From Desulfonema limicola (GTDB lineage: Bacteria; Desulfobacterota; Desulfobacteria; Desulfobacterales; RPRI01), in assembly GCA_020723255.1 (NCBI GenBank), contig DYJH01000015.1:1-37297 (forward strand): a stretch of 37,297 nt of DNA, written 5' to 3'. Under the pieces are notes generated by a model, which saw only the letters and a list, made by a program, of their open reading frames with translations, made no database searches and had not been told where the DNA came from. Made by a program: the position numbers and the translations under genes. Within the stretch, counting starts at the first letter, position 1. Each line of letters begins with the position of its first letter. Below are positions 15,136-23,655 of this stretch, piece after piece.

Positions 15136-16617
15136 TTACTGGATTGCCCAGTTCATGTCGCTTACCGTACCCGGAGACCCAATGGAAGACACTCCTATGC
15201 TGCCGGGCTTTGTCAGCCAAACAAATACCATCCCGGTCTGATTATGCCTCCACAGAAGATCAGCATTACTGTCGGCATTGAAATCACCTGTTTTTATAAT
15301 CTCCCAGGCCAGGTCGCTTACTGTGCCTAATGTGCCTTTGGATAACAGGGCGGTTCCATTCATTAACCACACATTAACCTGTCCTGTCACTTTATTTCTC
15401 CAAAGAATGTCTGTTTTAGCATCTGTTGCGGAATTGAAATTGCCGACGCCGATAATCTCCCAGTTCTTGTCACTTACCGTACCCGGAGATCCGTAGGAAA
15501 GCAGTCCGATACCGCCCGGTTTCGTTAACCAGACATTAACCTGCCCGGTCTGGTTGTTTAGCAACAGTACATCCTGGTTGCCGTCACCATTAAAATCCAT
15601 CTTAAGCTTCCCGGTATTTTCCTCACCCACCAGGTAAACATAAGCCGAGTCTCCGGCACCCACGATGACATAATCTCCGGACATGCTAACTGACCAGCCA
15701 AAACTGCCGGTTAATGCACCATCAATAGCAGTGAGTTTGGCAGTTTGTGTCATGTCAGTCCATCCACCAACAGGCTTTTTGAATATGTAAGCCGGGCCAA
15801 CACTATATGGAATGGTGGCTAAAGAAACAACACCAGCTCCAGAGACGCCGCCCACAATTACATATTCTCCCGAGATACTCACTGACCAGCCAAAACAGTC
15901 GTACTCTGCTCCGTCACTTGCGGTGAGTTTAGCTCGTTGAATCCAATTACTGCCTGACCGCTCAAAGATATAAGCCGAGCCGGAGAATATTCCATTATCA
16001 TCGTCATGAGGGGCACCCACAATGGCATAATTTCCTGAAATGCTCACTCCGCCGCCTGCTCCTCCATCATTTGCGGTGAGTTTTGCCCGTTGAATCCAAT
16101 CACTACCTGTTCGCTCAAATATGTAAGCCGAGCCGGAACGCTGGCCCACAATGGCATAATTTCCTGAAATGCTCACTGATTCGCCAAAACCGTCGTCTGC
16201 TCCTCCATCATTTGCGGTGAGTTTTGCCCGTTGAATCCAATCACTACCAATTCTCTCAAATATGTAGGCCGAGCCGGAGAATATTCCATTATCATCGTCA
16301 AGAGGAGCACCCACGATGACATAATCTCCGGACATGCTCACTGAAAGGCCAAAACCGTCGTCCGCTGCTCCATCACTGGCAGTGAGTTTTGCCCGTTGAA
16401 TCCAATTACTGCCTGATCGCTCAAATATGTACGCCGAACCGCGACTACGGCTTACAAAGTCACCCATAATGGCATAATTCCCCGATATGCTCACTGAATC
16501 GTTACCGGCAGCCAATTTTCGCTCATCATACTGGGCCCAGGAAGAAGTAGTCAGAAGATAAAAGCAGAAAAAAAACAGAAGTGATCCAAAAGATATGAAA
16601 CGTCTTAATTCTTTCAT
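15136..16617 (-). CDS. Secreted FG-GAP / VCBS repeat protein
   Basis: 493 residues from the ATG at 16617, which has GAGG five bases upstream. An upstream ATG at 16647 would add MIVQFDNEVS, but that text is the reading-through tail of a dead gene (see 16640-16704). Signal peptide 1-29 ending SSWA. Residues ~30-318 hold about six repeats of SVSISGNYAIVGAPxDDDNG and GSAYIFERxGSxWIQRAKL, FG-GAP-like beta-propeller blades. Residues ~328-493 are three VCBS/FG-GAP repeats with a Ca-binding-type DFNGDGNQD and GQVNVWLTKPG, ending NWAIQ. Probably exported or on the cell surface, possibly adhesive; the type II system just upstream is a plausible exporter (inference). Confidence 0.85.
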   Translation of the reverse strand: MKELRRFISFGSLLFFFCFYLLTTSSWAQYDERKLAAGNDSVSISGNYAIMGDFVSRSRGSAYIFERSGSNWIQRAKLTASDGAADDGFGLSVSMSGDYVIVGAPLDDDNGIFSGSAYIFERIGSDWIQRAKLTANDGGADDGFGESVSISGNYAIVGQRSGSAYIFERTGSDWIQRAKLTANDGGAGGGVSISGNYAIVGAPHDDDNGIFSGSAYIFERSGSNWIQRAKLTASDGAEYDCFGWSVSISGEYVIVGGVSGAGVVSLATIPYSVGPAYIFKKPVGGWTDMTQTAKLTAIDGALTGSFGWSVSMSGDYVIVGAGDSAYVYLVGEENTGKLKMDFNGDGNQDVLLLNNQTGQVNVWLTKPGGIGLLSYGSPGTVSDKNWEIIGVGNFNSATDAKTDILWRNKVTGQVNVWLMNGTALLSKGTLGTVSDLAWEIIKTGDFNADSNADLLWRHNQTGMVFVWLTKPGSIGVSSIGSPGTVSDMNWAIQ

Positions 16618-16639
16618 AGAAACCTCGTTATCAAATTGT

Positions 16640-16704
16640 ACAATCACTGACTAATAAGCCGTATGCTCACTAACATCCTGTGAAAAACCCAGATGCTCCG
16701 GACT
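16640..16704 (-). pseudogene. 3' remnant of a paralogue of the outer-membrane gene at 4403-5782
   Basis: About 65 bases match 4413-4477 with few differences. Translated in the same frame they read PEHLGFSQDVSEHTAY, stop, SVIV, against LEYLDFSQDVNEHTVYSSVIV in the intact protein. A TAG replaces a Ser codon. Nothing of the rest of the gene remains to the right (16705-16857). Confidence 0.7.
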
Positions 16705-16857
16705 TATCAACTTCTTTTTTCGATTTTTTATACCGGTTTGAGTGTTTTACATAATGCCCACTTTTAAAAATAACTGTTTTGAGTGTTTTATTTTGAGTTG
16801 ACAGTTGATGGTTTGATCCTGCAAAATGATCCTGCTATCCATAAATAAAATGCGCGT
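16705..16857. other. Spacer with small direct repeats
   Basis: Contains TTGAGTGTTTTA-type direct repeats (near 16738 and 16780), TTGACAGTTGATGG heptamer-like sequence (16798), and the tandem TGATCCTGCAAAA / TGATCCTGC (16814-16835). No gene or clear terminator seen. Confidence 0.5.
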
Positions 16858-17631
16858 TTAGTTATTTCTTCCCATTTGCATCATTCTTGTTCGTGTTCTT
16901 GGCGAAATATATGGAGCAGCCGGATCGGGAGCTGCCGCATTTATCGTTACAGCGTCATCAGCAACCGGTTCGGTTCCTGATGTTGAAGGCAGAACTTGCA
17001 TCGGCATAGAGTTCGTCACTTCCGGTTTTTCAGCAGTTGACGGGAAAGCCGGCTTCCTTATATTTGCAGCGGACTTGATACCCGTCAAAACTTTGGAGGA
17101 ATCCTGTGTTTCTCTTGTTTTCGGCTTTCCGGAATCTATCAGATTAACAGTCATCTTATTTTCACCCTTAACCAGTTCAATCTTATTATCGTCTATATCG
17201 GTAAGGGTATAACCGCTTATAACGCTTCCCTTCTTAAGAACCAGTTGCCTCCTGCCTCTTCCCGGTGTGTTGTATGGCGCTTTTTTATCCTCCAGATATG
17301 CGTAACTTTCATTATCCGTAATAAGAATTCCATAAAGAACAATCTCAGGAGGAGGAACAGGAGGAGCGGTAGTCTTTTCTGCAGGAATAACTCTGTCCGG
17401 ATGAAAAAGATTCTGCTCTGCTACCATAATAAATTCGGAAATGGACGGGATCTGCTCCACATCCTGTTTTTTGTCTTCTTCTATAACTGCCTCCGGGCTT
17501 TTTGGCACATTGAATTTAATGCTTGTATTTAATACAGGCAAGACATCATACCTGATCAGAAAGACAAGGGAGATAATAAGGGTAATATTAAGAAGATGGA
17601 TGCTTTTAACAATATATTTAAAAAATCGCAT
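16858..17631 (-). CDS. gspC: GspC-like inner-membrane protein of type II secretion
   Basis: 257 residues. A short cytoplasmic N-terminus, one membrane helix (~13-30), then a periplasmic part with the HR-domain pattern: EQNLFHPDRV (~72-81), PPPEIVLYGILITDNESYAYLEDKK (~93-117), KKGSVISGYTLTDIDDNKIEL (~134-154). That is the GspC homology region that contacts the secretin N0 domain. There is no PDZ domain; the C-terminal 80 residues are low-complexity (Pro, Ala, Thr). Last gene of the gsp run, 3 bases after gspM; in the usual order gspC comes first. Together with gspM it completes the inner-membrane platform. Confidence 0.75.
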   Translation of the reverse strand: MRFFKYIVKSIHLLNITLIISLVFLIRYDVLPVLNTSIKFNVPKSPEAVIEEDKKQDVEQIPSISEFIMVAEQNLFHPDRVIPAEKTTAPPVPPPEIVLYGILITDNESYAYLEDKKAPYNTPGRGRRQLVLKKGSVISGYTLTDIDDNKIELVKGENKMTVNLIDSGKPKTRETQDSSKVLTGIKSAANIRKPAFPSTAEKPEVTNSMPMQVLPSTSGTEPVADDAVTINAAAPDPAAPYISPRTRTRMMQMGRNN

Positions 17632-17634
17632 AGG

Positions 17635-18189
17635 TTACCTTGCAGCAGTAATGGCCGATACTTTTAATTTCACCATAAGTTCCTTCGGGTCCCGGAAATT
17701 TTTAACTCTTGTGTCAAACTCTTTTACTACAAGATAAGGCGTTTGTGTCTCAATTGCATAAAGAGTATCGCCCAACGCCCTGGTGTCAGGCATAGACATG
17801 TCAATGGTAATGCTTATCTTTTTAAAACTATTGTAATCCTCAGGTTTCTCAACCCGCTCGCTGTATATAGCGCCGCCCCTCGCAGTAATTATTCCCTTAA
17901 CAGCATTCTGCAAAGATGCTGCGGCAATAGCTATGGTTTGCCCGTCTATAATTTTATCATTATCGGCTTTCCTGATATCTTTCAGCAAGGACAGCCTTTT
18001 CTCCAGTTTGGGTTTACGTGCAACCATTGCCATATATTTTTTAAGACTCTTTGTCTTGAATGTTTTCATTTCTTCAATTGAAGACACCTCATGCCTGATC
18101 CTTAAGAAACCGTATTGATAAATGAATATGCCCAGAAGTATTATTGTAAACGGTACTGTAATGACTAAAATTTTACTTTTGTGTCTCAC
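17635..18189 (-). CDS. gspM: GspM-like type II secretion platform protein
   Basis: 184 residues. One N-terminal membrane helix (~8-28), a coiled-coil stretch (~35-75), then a periplasmic ferredoxin-like domain (~90-182; GGAIYSERVEKP, FKKISITIDM, ALGDTLYAIETQTPYLVVKEF, ELMVKLKVSAI). That is the layout of GspM/PilO partners of GspL. The start overlaps the gspL stop by ATGA. Weak sequence conservation is normal for GspM; position in the operon supports the call. Confidence 0.75.
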   Translation of the reverse strand: MRHKSKILVITVPFTIILLGIFIYQYGFLRIRHEVSSIEEMKTFKTKSLKKYMAMVARKPKLEKRLSLLKDIRKADNDKIIDGQTIAIAAASLQNAVKGIITARGGAIYSERVEKPEDYNSFKKISITIDMSMPDTRALGDTLYAIETQTPYLVVKEFDTRVKNFRDPKELMVKLKVSAITAAR

Positions 18190-19721
18190 TTTTTCGCAGC
18201 CTCTTTTTTATCCTTTTCGCTGCCTCTGATCTCCATCTTAATTGCAAACCGGTCAACATTCTTTCTGGGATCTCTTGTGGTTGTTGAGGCAAATTCGGCT
18301 TTGTTGAAATATGAAGATGCTTCCAGTTTCGGCAGGATATCTGTAGCAGCTTCGGCATAACCTTCAATTTCAACTGTTGTTTCAGTAATTTTTATTCTTG
18401 TCAGCCATGCTTTCGCGGGAAGTATGATAGTCAGCTCCTTAAGAATCGGCAAATACATGGGGCTATTGTGTTTAAAATTATGAACCGCTTGGATTTCACT
18501 TTCCAGCGATTCCGTTTCCTTTTTTATTTCTTCAACTTTTCCTGCTTCATCTTTAATCAACACAATCTGTCTGTCAATCTCAGCAAGCCTTTGCTTTTCC
18601 ATCTTAAATGGCATAATGACATGAAAAACACCAATTGCTGAAATGACCAGCATAAGAAAGATGCTTAAAGCCAAAGGAGTTTTGGATTGCCTGTGAGTTC
18701 CTTTGCAGAGCAGGTCAGGTTTTACTGCTTTTGATTGTAAAGACTCCAGCATTCCACCGGCTGAGATTAATGGCGCCTTTTTTATGTCCTGATGGCTTTT
18801 CCCGGCAAGCGAAAGCTTAAAATCCATATGGCCAAGGTTACAAACAGACATCGAAAGCTTGTGCTCAGGAATTACTCCCGCTCCGTTTAGGAAATCAGCT
18901 ATTATCTTCAAGGGCTTGCCATACCCGCTGTGAGCAGTAATCATAGCATTGATCTCTTTAACAAGAGTTTCGTCATATCCGGGCTTTTCATTTTCACTAA
19001 AACTGCCTGTAAACCCTGCTGAGATCGAACCGTCTGTTATGAGCCCGCCTTCATAACCATATTTGGTTGTCTGCACAAAAATGAAATCCGATTTTTGATC
19101 CATATGGCTCAAAAGTGCGCCTATCCCGGAAAGGTTTACAGTTACTCTTTTCACCTGAATATCTTTAACTGCAAGCGATTCGATGTATCGATTTACAAGC
19201 TCGGCTTTTGCAGCAATTAAAAGCAGGCAGATCTTATCATCTTTTTCGTTTTTTATAGTAAAATCGTATAAGGCGTTTTCCGGAGAAAAAGGCGTCAGTC
19301 TGTCAAGCTCAAAAGAAACGGCGCTTGAGAGTTCTTTTTTAACAACAAGAGGAAACTCAACAAGCCGGATAATAGCCCATGACTTGGGAATGCTGAGTGT
19401 TATATCGCTTTTATTTGTTCCAAGCTCATTTACAGCAGAAAAAACATTTGAAGCGAAATCCTCAGGATCAGGACAGCAGCCATTTTTAAAGAGAATATCT
19501 TTAAAACCTATAATTCTGATGCGGGATAAAAACTTTGAACCGTAACATATTCCAATTCTATCTGCTCCGATAGAAATGCAAAGATTTTTTCCCGGAATAA
19601 TAGCTGCATCCGCAAGGCTTGCGGTCAGCAATTTCCACATCAGGCGTCCTGTGTTGCCAAGCCCGGAAAATATAAATGTTAAAAAGGTTTTAAGTTTTTC
19701 AAGTTGTATTATTTGTTTCAA
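18186..19721 (-). CDS. gspL: GspL-like protein (PilM-like plus PilN-like parts)
   Basis: 511 residues. Residues ~45-330 form an actin-like PilM/GspL cytoplasmic domain (LCISIGADRIGICYG, ITLSIPKSWAIIRLVEFP, SAVSFELDRLTPFSPENA). A membrane helix spans ~349-371. A coiled coil (~375-415) leads to a periplasmic PilN/GspL-like ferredoxin domain (~425-500; ILPAKAWLTRIKITETTVEI). GspL couples the GspE ATPase to the platform. Seven bases separate it from gspK; it overlaps gspM by 4. Confidence 0.85.
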   Translation of the reverse strand: MKQIIQLEKLKTFLTFIFSGLGNTGRLMWKLLTASLADAAIIPGKNLCISIGADRIGICYGSKFLSRIRIIGFKDILFKNGCCPDPEDFASNVFSAVNELGTNKSDITLSIPKSWAIIRLVEFPLVVKKELSSAVSFELDRLTPFSPENALYDFTIKNEKDDKICLLLIAAKAELVNRYIESLAVKDIQVKRVTVNLSGIGALLSHMDQKSDFIFVQTTKYGYEGGLITDGSISAGFTGSFSENEKPGYDETLVKEINAMITAHSGYGKPLKIIADFLNGAGVIPEHKLSMSVCNLGHMDFKLSLAGKSHQDIKKAPLISAGGMLESLQSKAVKPDLLCKGTHRQSKTPLALSIFLMLVISAIGVFHVIMPFKMEKQRLAEIDRQIVLIKDEAGKVEEIKKETESLESEIQAVHNFKHNSPMYLPILKELTIILPAKAWLTRIKITETTVEIEGYAEAATDILPKLEASSYFNKAEFASTTTRDPRKNVDRFAIKMEIRGSEKDKKEAAKK

Positions 19722-19728
19722 AACTCTC

Positions 19729-20691
19729 CTAAGCAGGGCTCTTATAATAAACCGTCCGGGCCTTGTTATTATTCTCTATAATAACCGATGATTTGATAGA
19801 GTAACATTTCTTTCTTTCTGTCATATAGCCGGCAGCATCAATTGTATAAATATTTGAATCCATCACCCCGATATATGGCGCCATTATATCATATCCCTTT
19901 CCCATAACTGTCTGCATGTGAGCAATAATATTCTCAGGCTCTGGATCTCTAAGCGTTATGATGTCCTCAGCAAGCTCGGCAGTAAATCCGGGTATTGCCA
20001 TTAATACCTCAATTGAAGCTGACTTAATATTTATCACATTTGTATTTGAATATATCGTAAGAGAGTTGGCTATGCCCTTCTTCTTCGCTCCATCACCATA
20101 CAGTATCTCCAAAGTCATTCCCTTGACAAGAAGCAGTTCTTCAAGCGTATCGAATTTACTATTCTTTGATTTGTAAGGGTTCGGCAGGGACATATAGTAA
20201 TCGCTTTCAGCGCCACTTAGCCTGTGCAGTTCGTCTTCATCTTTCCAATCCAAAACTGAATCTGCAACCGTATTCGCCTGCTCTTCCGAAAGACCATAGT
20301 TAACCAACAGATTAAAAAATATGATGCGAGTATTGTCCGATAAATAATTTATATTAATTTTTCCAGACTCATCTTTGATGCTGAAAGAGTAATAGCCCTT
20401 ACCTGCTCTTCCGGAATATTCCGTACCGTCAGTTTTGAGCACTTCCCGGCCTTCAAGCACAATTTTTTGATCTTTATTTGTGTTACGGTAAAATATTTCC
20501 ATAATACTTCTTTCTATCCCTGCTTCGGCCAGAAATTTATTTGCCATATCTTCCTTGAAAGATAATGTTGAATATACTTCCGATCTTACAGCCAAAGAAA
20601 AAGAGAGTACCATTACAGTTAGAAATGTAAGAACCCAAATAACCATAAGCAGGGCAATGCCCTTCTGGGAGGAATTAGGCGGCCTCTTCAT
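19729..20691 (-). CDS. gspK: GspK minor pseudopilin
   Basis: 320 residues. A type IV prepilin leader ends at Gly11, followed by IALLMVIWVLTFLTVMVLSF. As in GspK generally, residue +5 of the mature chain is not Glu. The large C-terminal domain (~45-315) carries T2SSK text: ADSVLDWKDEDELHRLSGAE, LPNPYKSKNSKFDTLEELLLVKGM. GspK with GspI and GspJ forms the pseudopilus tip. It overlaps gspJ by 4 bases (ATGA). Confidence 0.9.
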   Translation of the reverse strand: MKRPPNSSQKGIALLMVIWVLTFLTVMVLSFSLAVRSEVYSTLSFKEDMANKFLAEAGIERSIMEIFYRNTNKDQKIVLEGREVLKTDGTEYSGRAGKGYYSFSIKDESGKININYLSDNTRIIFFNLLVNYGLSEEQANTVADSVLDWKDEDELHRLSGAESDYYMSLPNPYKSKNSKFDTLEELLLVKGMTLEILYGDGAKKKGIANSLTIYSNTNVINIKSASIEVLMAIPGFTAELAEDIITLRDPEPENIIAHMQTVMGKGYDIMAPYIGVMDSNIYTIDAAGYMTERKKCYSIKSSVIIENNNKARTVYYKSPA

Positions 20692-21347
20692 TTTATTAAG
20701 GTTCCTCTTGCTCTTAAGGGTATAATAACAGAAAATTTTGTTACCCCTTTTACAATATTAATCCTTATTTTTTCAGGGATATTATTTCCTGCTGTCCATT
20801 CCGATATCCATTTTTCTTGTTCTGTGGAATTCTTGTCAAAATAATCAAAACATATTTCTTCGAGAGCATCAAAAAGCTTTGCCTCTCTTTTGGCTGATAA
20901 CCCGATTGTATTTTCCGTTACATATAAAGCCTGCTTTCCGAATTCATCCGACTCTATTCTATAGGCAGCTATAGTATAACCCAGATGCCCACCCCACAAG
21001 GAATAATTTGTCGAAAATTGCAGTGTTTTTCCGTCTCCCTTGAAATAGAAAGTTCTGCCGTCTTCTCCATCATAGGATAGCGGAACTTCCGATTGAAGCT
21101 GAGCATCAACGATGCTGAGAGATGACCTGAAACGTTCCAGGGAATCCATTTTTTTTTCGCCTGCGTTAATTGAACGATACCCAAGTCTTATAGCACTTCC
21201 GGCTATGGTAATGATAAGCACAAGTATGGAAATGGAAATCAGCAGTTCAATAAGAGTAAAGCCTAAATCATTGAACCCATGCTCCGCTTTCCTTTTACCT
21301 TTTACCTCGCACCTTGAACCTTTCACCTTTTTCCTTTCCGTTCTCAT
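20688..21347 (-). CDS. gspJ: GspJ minor pseudopilin
   Basis: 219 residues. Prepilin cleavage follows Gly29: NDLG, then FTLIELLISISILVLIITIAG with Glu at +5. The body matches the GspJ class (FRSSLSIVDAQLQSEVPLSYD, FKGDGKTLQFSTN, EEICFDYFDKNS). The leader is unusually long (29 residues) and Lys/Arg/Gly-rich because its DNA (21290-21335) consists of degenerate AAGGTxxA-type repeats. No better internal start was found; the ATGA overlap with gspI favours this ATG. Confidence 0.85.
   Translation of the reverse strand: MRTERKKVKGSRCEVKGKRKAEHGFNDLGFTLIELLISISILVLIITIAGSAIRLGYRSINAGEKKMDSLERFRSSLSIVDAQLQSEVPLSYDGEDGRTFYFKGDGKTLQFSTNYSLWGGHLGYTIAAYRIESDEFGKQALYVTENTIGLSAKREAKLFDALEEICFDYFDKNSTEQEKWISEWTAGNNIPEKIRINIVKGVTKFSVIIPLRARGTLIK
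21290..21335. repeat. Degenerate AAGGT-type repeats in the gspJ leader
   Basis: On the - strand AAAGGTGAAAGGTTCAAGGT continues as GCGAGGTAAAAGGTAAAAGG: five or six copies of a 7-8 base unit. It codes for the leader KVKGSRCEVKGKRK of GspJ. Confidence 0.5.
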
Positions 21348-21910
21348 ATCTCTTTTAAAGATTCCAATTGCGATTCGGATTTGTCAACAATTTTAAAAGA
21401 ATTTAAAGTCAATGCTTTTTCCCTGTTTCCATGCTGCCAGTGAACAGTCAGATCAACTTCCAGAAGCTTTACCCGCAGGTTTTCGGTCCGGTCCGGAAGA
21501 ACATCGGAAACCATCAGGTCTATCCTGTAGCCGTCATCTGTAACCTCGCTTACAGATTGCTCTTTTAATTGGTCATCGTCAAGAACCTGTCTCATTCTGG
21601 TTTCTGCCTTTATAGCCGCATTCACATAATTGCCCGATGCCGATATAGATACCAGGTTTACCGAAAAAAGCTGTATTACATATGTTACTGCAATGCCCAT
21701 TATGGCAAGAGCCACAAGTATTTCAAGCAGCGTAAATCCATTAGAGAGACCTTTGGAAAACGCCCTCTTTTGTATAACAATCTTTTTTATCCGATTAACC
21801 CTGAACCTTTGACCCCTCACCCTAACCCTCTCCCGCAAGGGGAGAGGAGGCTCGAATCCTCGACCCCTTGAATCCTTTTTTTTACCAGGCGGGTTATGAA
21901 CCACCCCCAA
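21344..21910 (-). CDS. gspI: GspI minor pseudopilin with repeat-derived leader
   Basis: The core is a prepilin: NGFTLLEILVALAIMGIAVTYVIQLF, then a small GspI domain ending DLTVHWQHGNREKALTLNSFKIV. The longest frame (188 residues, ATG at 21910) places PLPLRERVRVRGQRF in the leader, which is a translated dispersed repeat (21811-21850). A GTG at 21820, inside that repeat and preceded by GAGAGG at good distance, would give a 158-residue protein with a 29-residue leader up to Gly; it seems the likelier start. It overlaps gspJ by 4 bases. Confidence 0.8.
   Translation of the reverse strand: MGVVHNPPGKKKDSRGRGFEPPLPLRERVRVRGQRFRVNRIKKIVIQKRAFSKGLSNGFTLLEILVALAIMGIAVTYVIQLFSVNLVSISASGNYVNAAIKAETRMRQVLDDDQLKEQSVSEVTDDGYRIDLMVSDVLPDRTENLRVKLLEVDLTVHWQHGNREKALTLNSFKIVDKSESQLESLKEI
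21811..21850. repeat. Dispersed CCCTCACCCTAACCCTCTC-type repeat within gspI leader
   Basis: Reads ccctcaccctaaccctctcc then cgcaaggggagaggag, with CCTCTCCC / GGGGAGAGG forming a hairpin. This is a repeat known from many proteobacterial genomes. On the - strand it is read in the gspI frame. A second arm fragment lies near 2932. Confidence 0.65.
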
Positions 21911-21946
21911 CCTTCTTTCCGGCCCCTGATCCCCGAACCCTGACCC

Positions 21947-22438
21947 CTATTTTATAATCACCGATCCGACTACAGGATCTGTCCGTATATTTAATTGTTT
22001 CTTATTATTCCAGAGCACTATGTTTTCACCTCCGGCAGATCCGGTTGCAGGATAAACCATGATATATTTACCGGTTGAAATCTCTCCTGAAACAGGATCA
22101 ACCACCTTTATGCTTACATCTTTTGGGATAATCCTGCTGTTGCGGCCTTCAATGCGATACAGTCTTGAGTCAAGGTCAATGGTAACAATCTGTTTTTCAT
22201 GGTTTATACGGGCAAGAGACTTGGCATATCTCATAATTGCAGCTATTTCTCTTGCAGTTGACTCGATCCTTGCAGATGCCAGACCGCCGGAGAAATAAAC
22301 CGTTGACAAGCCAAGTATCAGTGTAATGAAAAAAAGTACAACCAGCATTTCTATAAGAGTAAACCCAAAATTATTAAATTCCTGTTTTAGATTTTTTATT
22401 CGAGACATTAGCGTATTGCTTATTATTGTTCTTATCAA
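21947..22438 (-). CDS. gspH: GspH-like minor pseudopilin
   Basis: Up to 163 residues. Prepilin cleavage site NNFG then FTLIEMLVVLFFITLILGL, with Glu at +5. The body (STAREIAAIMRYAKSLARI, QIVTIDLDSRLYRIEG, GGENIVLWNNKKQLNI) is typical of GspH. The longest frame starts with TTG at 22438; an ATG at 22408 would give 153 residues with a 15-residue leader. Neither has a clear ribosome site. It follows gspF by 23 bases. Confidence 0.8.
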   Translation of the reverse strand: MIRTIISNTLMSRIKNLKQEFNNFGFTLIEMLVVLFFITLILGLSTVYFSGGLASARIESTAREIAAIMRYAKSLARINHEKQIVTIDLDSRLYRIEGRNSRIIPKDVSIKVVDPVSGEISTGKYIMVYPATGSAGGENIVLWNNKKQLNIRTDPVVGSVIIK

Positions 22439-22461
22439 CTTACGAACTAATAAACTATTTT

Positions 22462-23655
22462 TTACATCGGCAAATCTGTAATGCTGAATATCCCTACAAG
22501 CATTGAAATCACAATAAAACCTACTACAAGTCCCATAGTAAGAATCATGAAGGGTTCCAGAAGGCTCATAAACCGCTTGACGGTCTCACGCAGAGTTTTT
22601 TCATAAGCTGAAGCCACTTTAAGAAGCATATCATCAAGCTGGCCGCTGTCTTCCCCAACCTTTATCATAGACAATGCCAGAGTCGGAAATACCTTTGCCT
22701 CTGTCAGCGGGGCCACGATGCCCCTGCCTTCCTTTGTTCCTTTTGAAACTGCGCTGAGCGCTGAAGCAAAAACCTGATTGCCGATAACCTCTTTAGCGTT
22801 GTTTAATGCCTGGATAAGCGGAACACCGCTTTTAATAAGCATACCAAGTGTTCTGCAGAATCTGGCGGTTTCAAGCTTTGCGATCAAATCTCCAAAAAGT
22901 CTGAACTTTACAGCGTCCCACCTATACCGGCCTTTTGGAGTCGAAATATAATATTTAGCCAATATCCATCCTATAATTACTGCCGGTAAGAGCACCCACC
23001 ATATTGCTTTAACAGCGTTGCTTGCCGATATAAGAATACGGGTAGGCAATGGCAATGCGCCCCCAAGTTCAGCAAAAATCGTTGAAAATTTTGGAAGAAC
23101 AAATGCTATCAGGACAATTAAAGAAATACCCCCAGTGATTACCAGTATGGCCGGATAAATCATTGCTGAAATGATATGATCCCGCAATTCCTTTGAAGAT
23201 TCTAAAAATTCATTCAGTTTTTCCAGCACGACGTTCAATACCCCGCTCGCCTCACCGGCTCTGACCATATTGATATAAAGACGCGGAAATGTCCTGGGAT
23301 GTTTCATAAGAGCATCTGAAAAAGAACTTCCTTCTCTGACTGATTGCTGAAGAGACCGAACAATGCCTTTCATCCCGCTGTACTCAGTTATGTTTGAGAT
23401 TATATTGAGGCTTTTGTCCAGCGGCAAGCCTGCATTTATAAGCACTGACAGTTGCCCTGTAAATGTTTGAATATCCGCTTTTGCGGAGCTTATACCTGAT
23501 TTAGACTTGAAGGTTTCTTTCTTTGCGGTTATTTTTAAAGGAATAACCCCGCTGTCTTTCAACCTCTCGATTGCGCTTTTTTCATCCGCTGCTTCGATAA
23601 CGCCTTCAAGAATATCACCGCTTCTTGTTGATGTCCGGTATGAAAATACTGCCAA
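22462..23655 (-). CDS. gspF: GspF inner-membrane platform protein
   Basis: 397 residues, the usual GspF length. Two homologous cytoplasmic helical domains (~68-190 and ~270-390; FTGQLSVLINAGLPLDKSL and FCRTLGMLIKSGVPLIQAL) alternate with three membrane segments (~165-193, 218-240, 370-392). N-terminal FSYRTSTRSGDILEGVIEA is a family signature. It starts immediately after gspE stops (23656). GspF forms the platform core above the GspE ATPase. Confidence 0.95.
   Translation of the reverse strand: MAVFSYRTSTRSGDILEGVIEAADEKSAIERLKDSGVIPLKITAKKETFKSKSGISSAKADIQTFTGQLSVLINAGLPLDKSLNIISNITEYSGMKGIVRSLQQSVREGSSFSDALMKHPRTFPRLYINMVRAGEASGVLNVVLEKLNEFLESSKELRDHIISAMIYPAILVITGGISLIVLIAFVLPKFSTIFAELGGALPLPTRILISASNAVKAIWWVLLPAVIIGWILAKYYISTPKGRYRWDAVKFRLFGDLIAKLETARFCRTLGMLIKSGVPLIQALNNAKEVIGNQVFASALSAVSKGTKEGRGIVAPLTEAKVFPTLALSMIKVGEDSGQLDDMLLKVASAYEKTLRETVKRFMSLLEPFMILTMGLVVGFIVISMLVGIFSITDLPM

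Noticed and set aside
16618-16647. ATG at 16647 as start of the VCBS protein
   Set aside because: The extra residues are the tail of the barrel-gene remnant; the ATG at 16617 has GAGG and begins a proper signal peptide.
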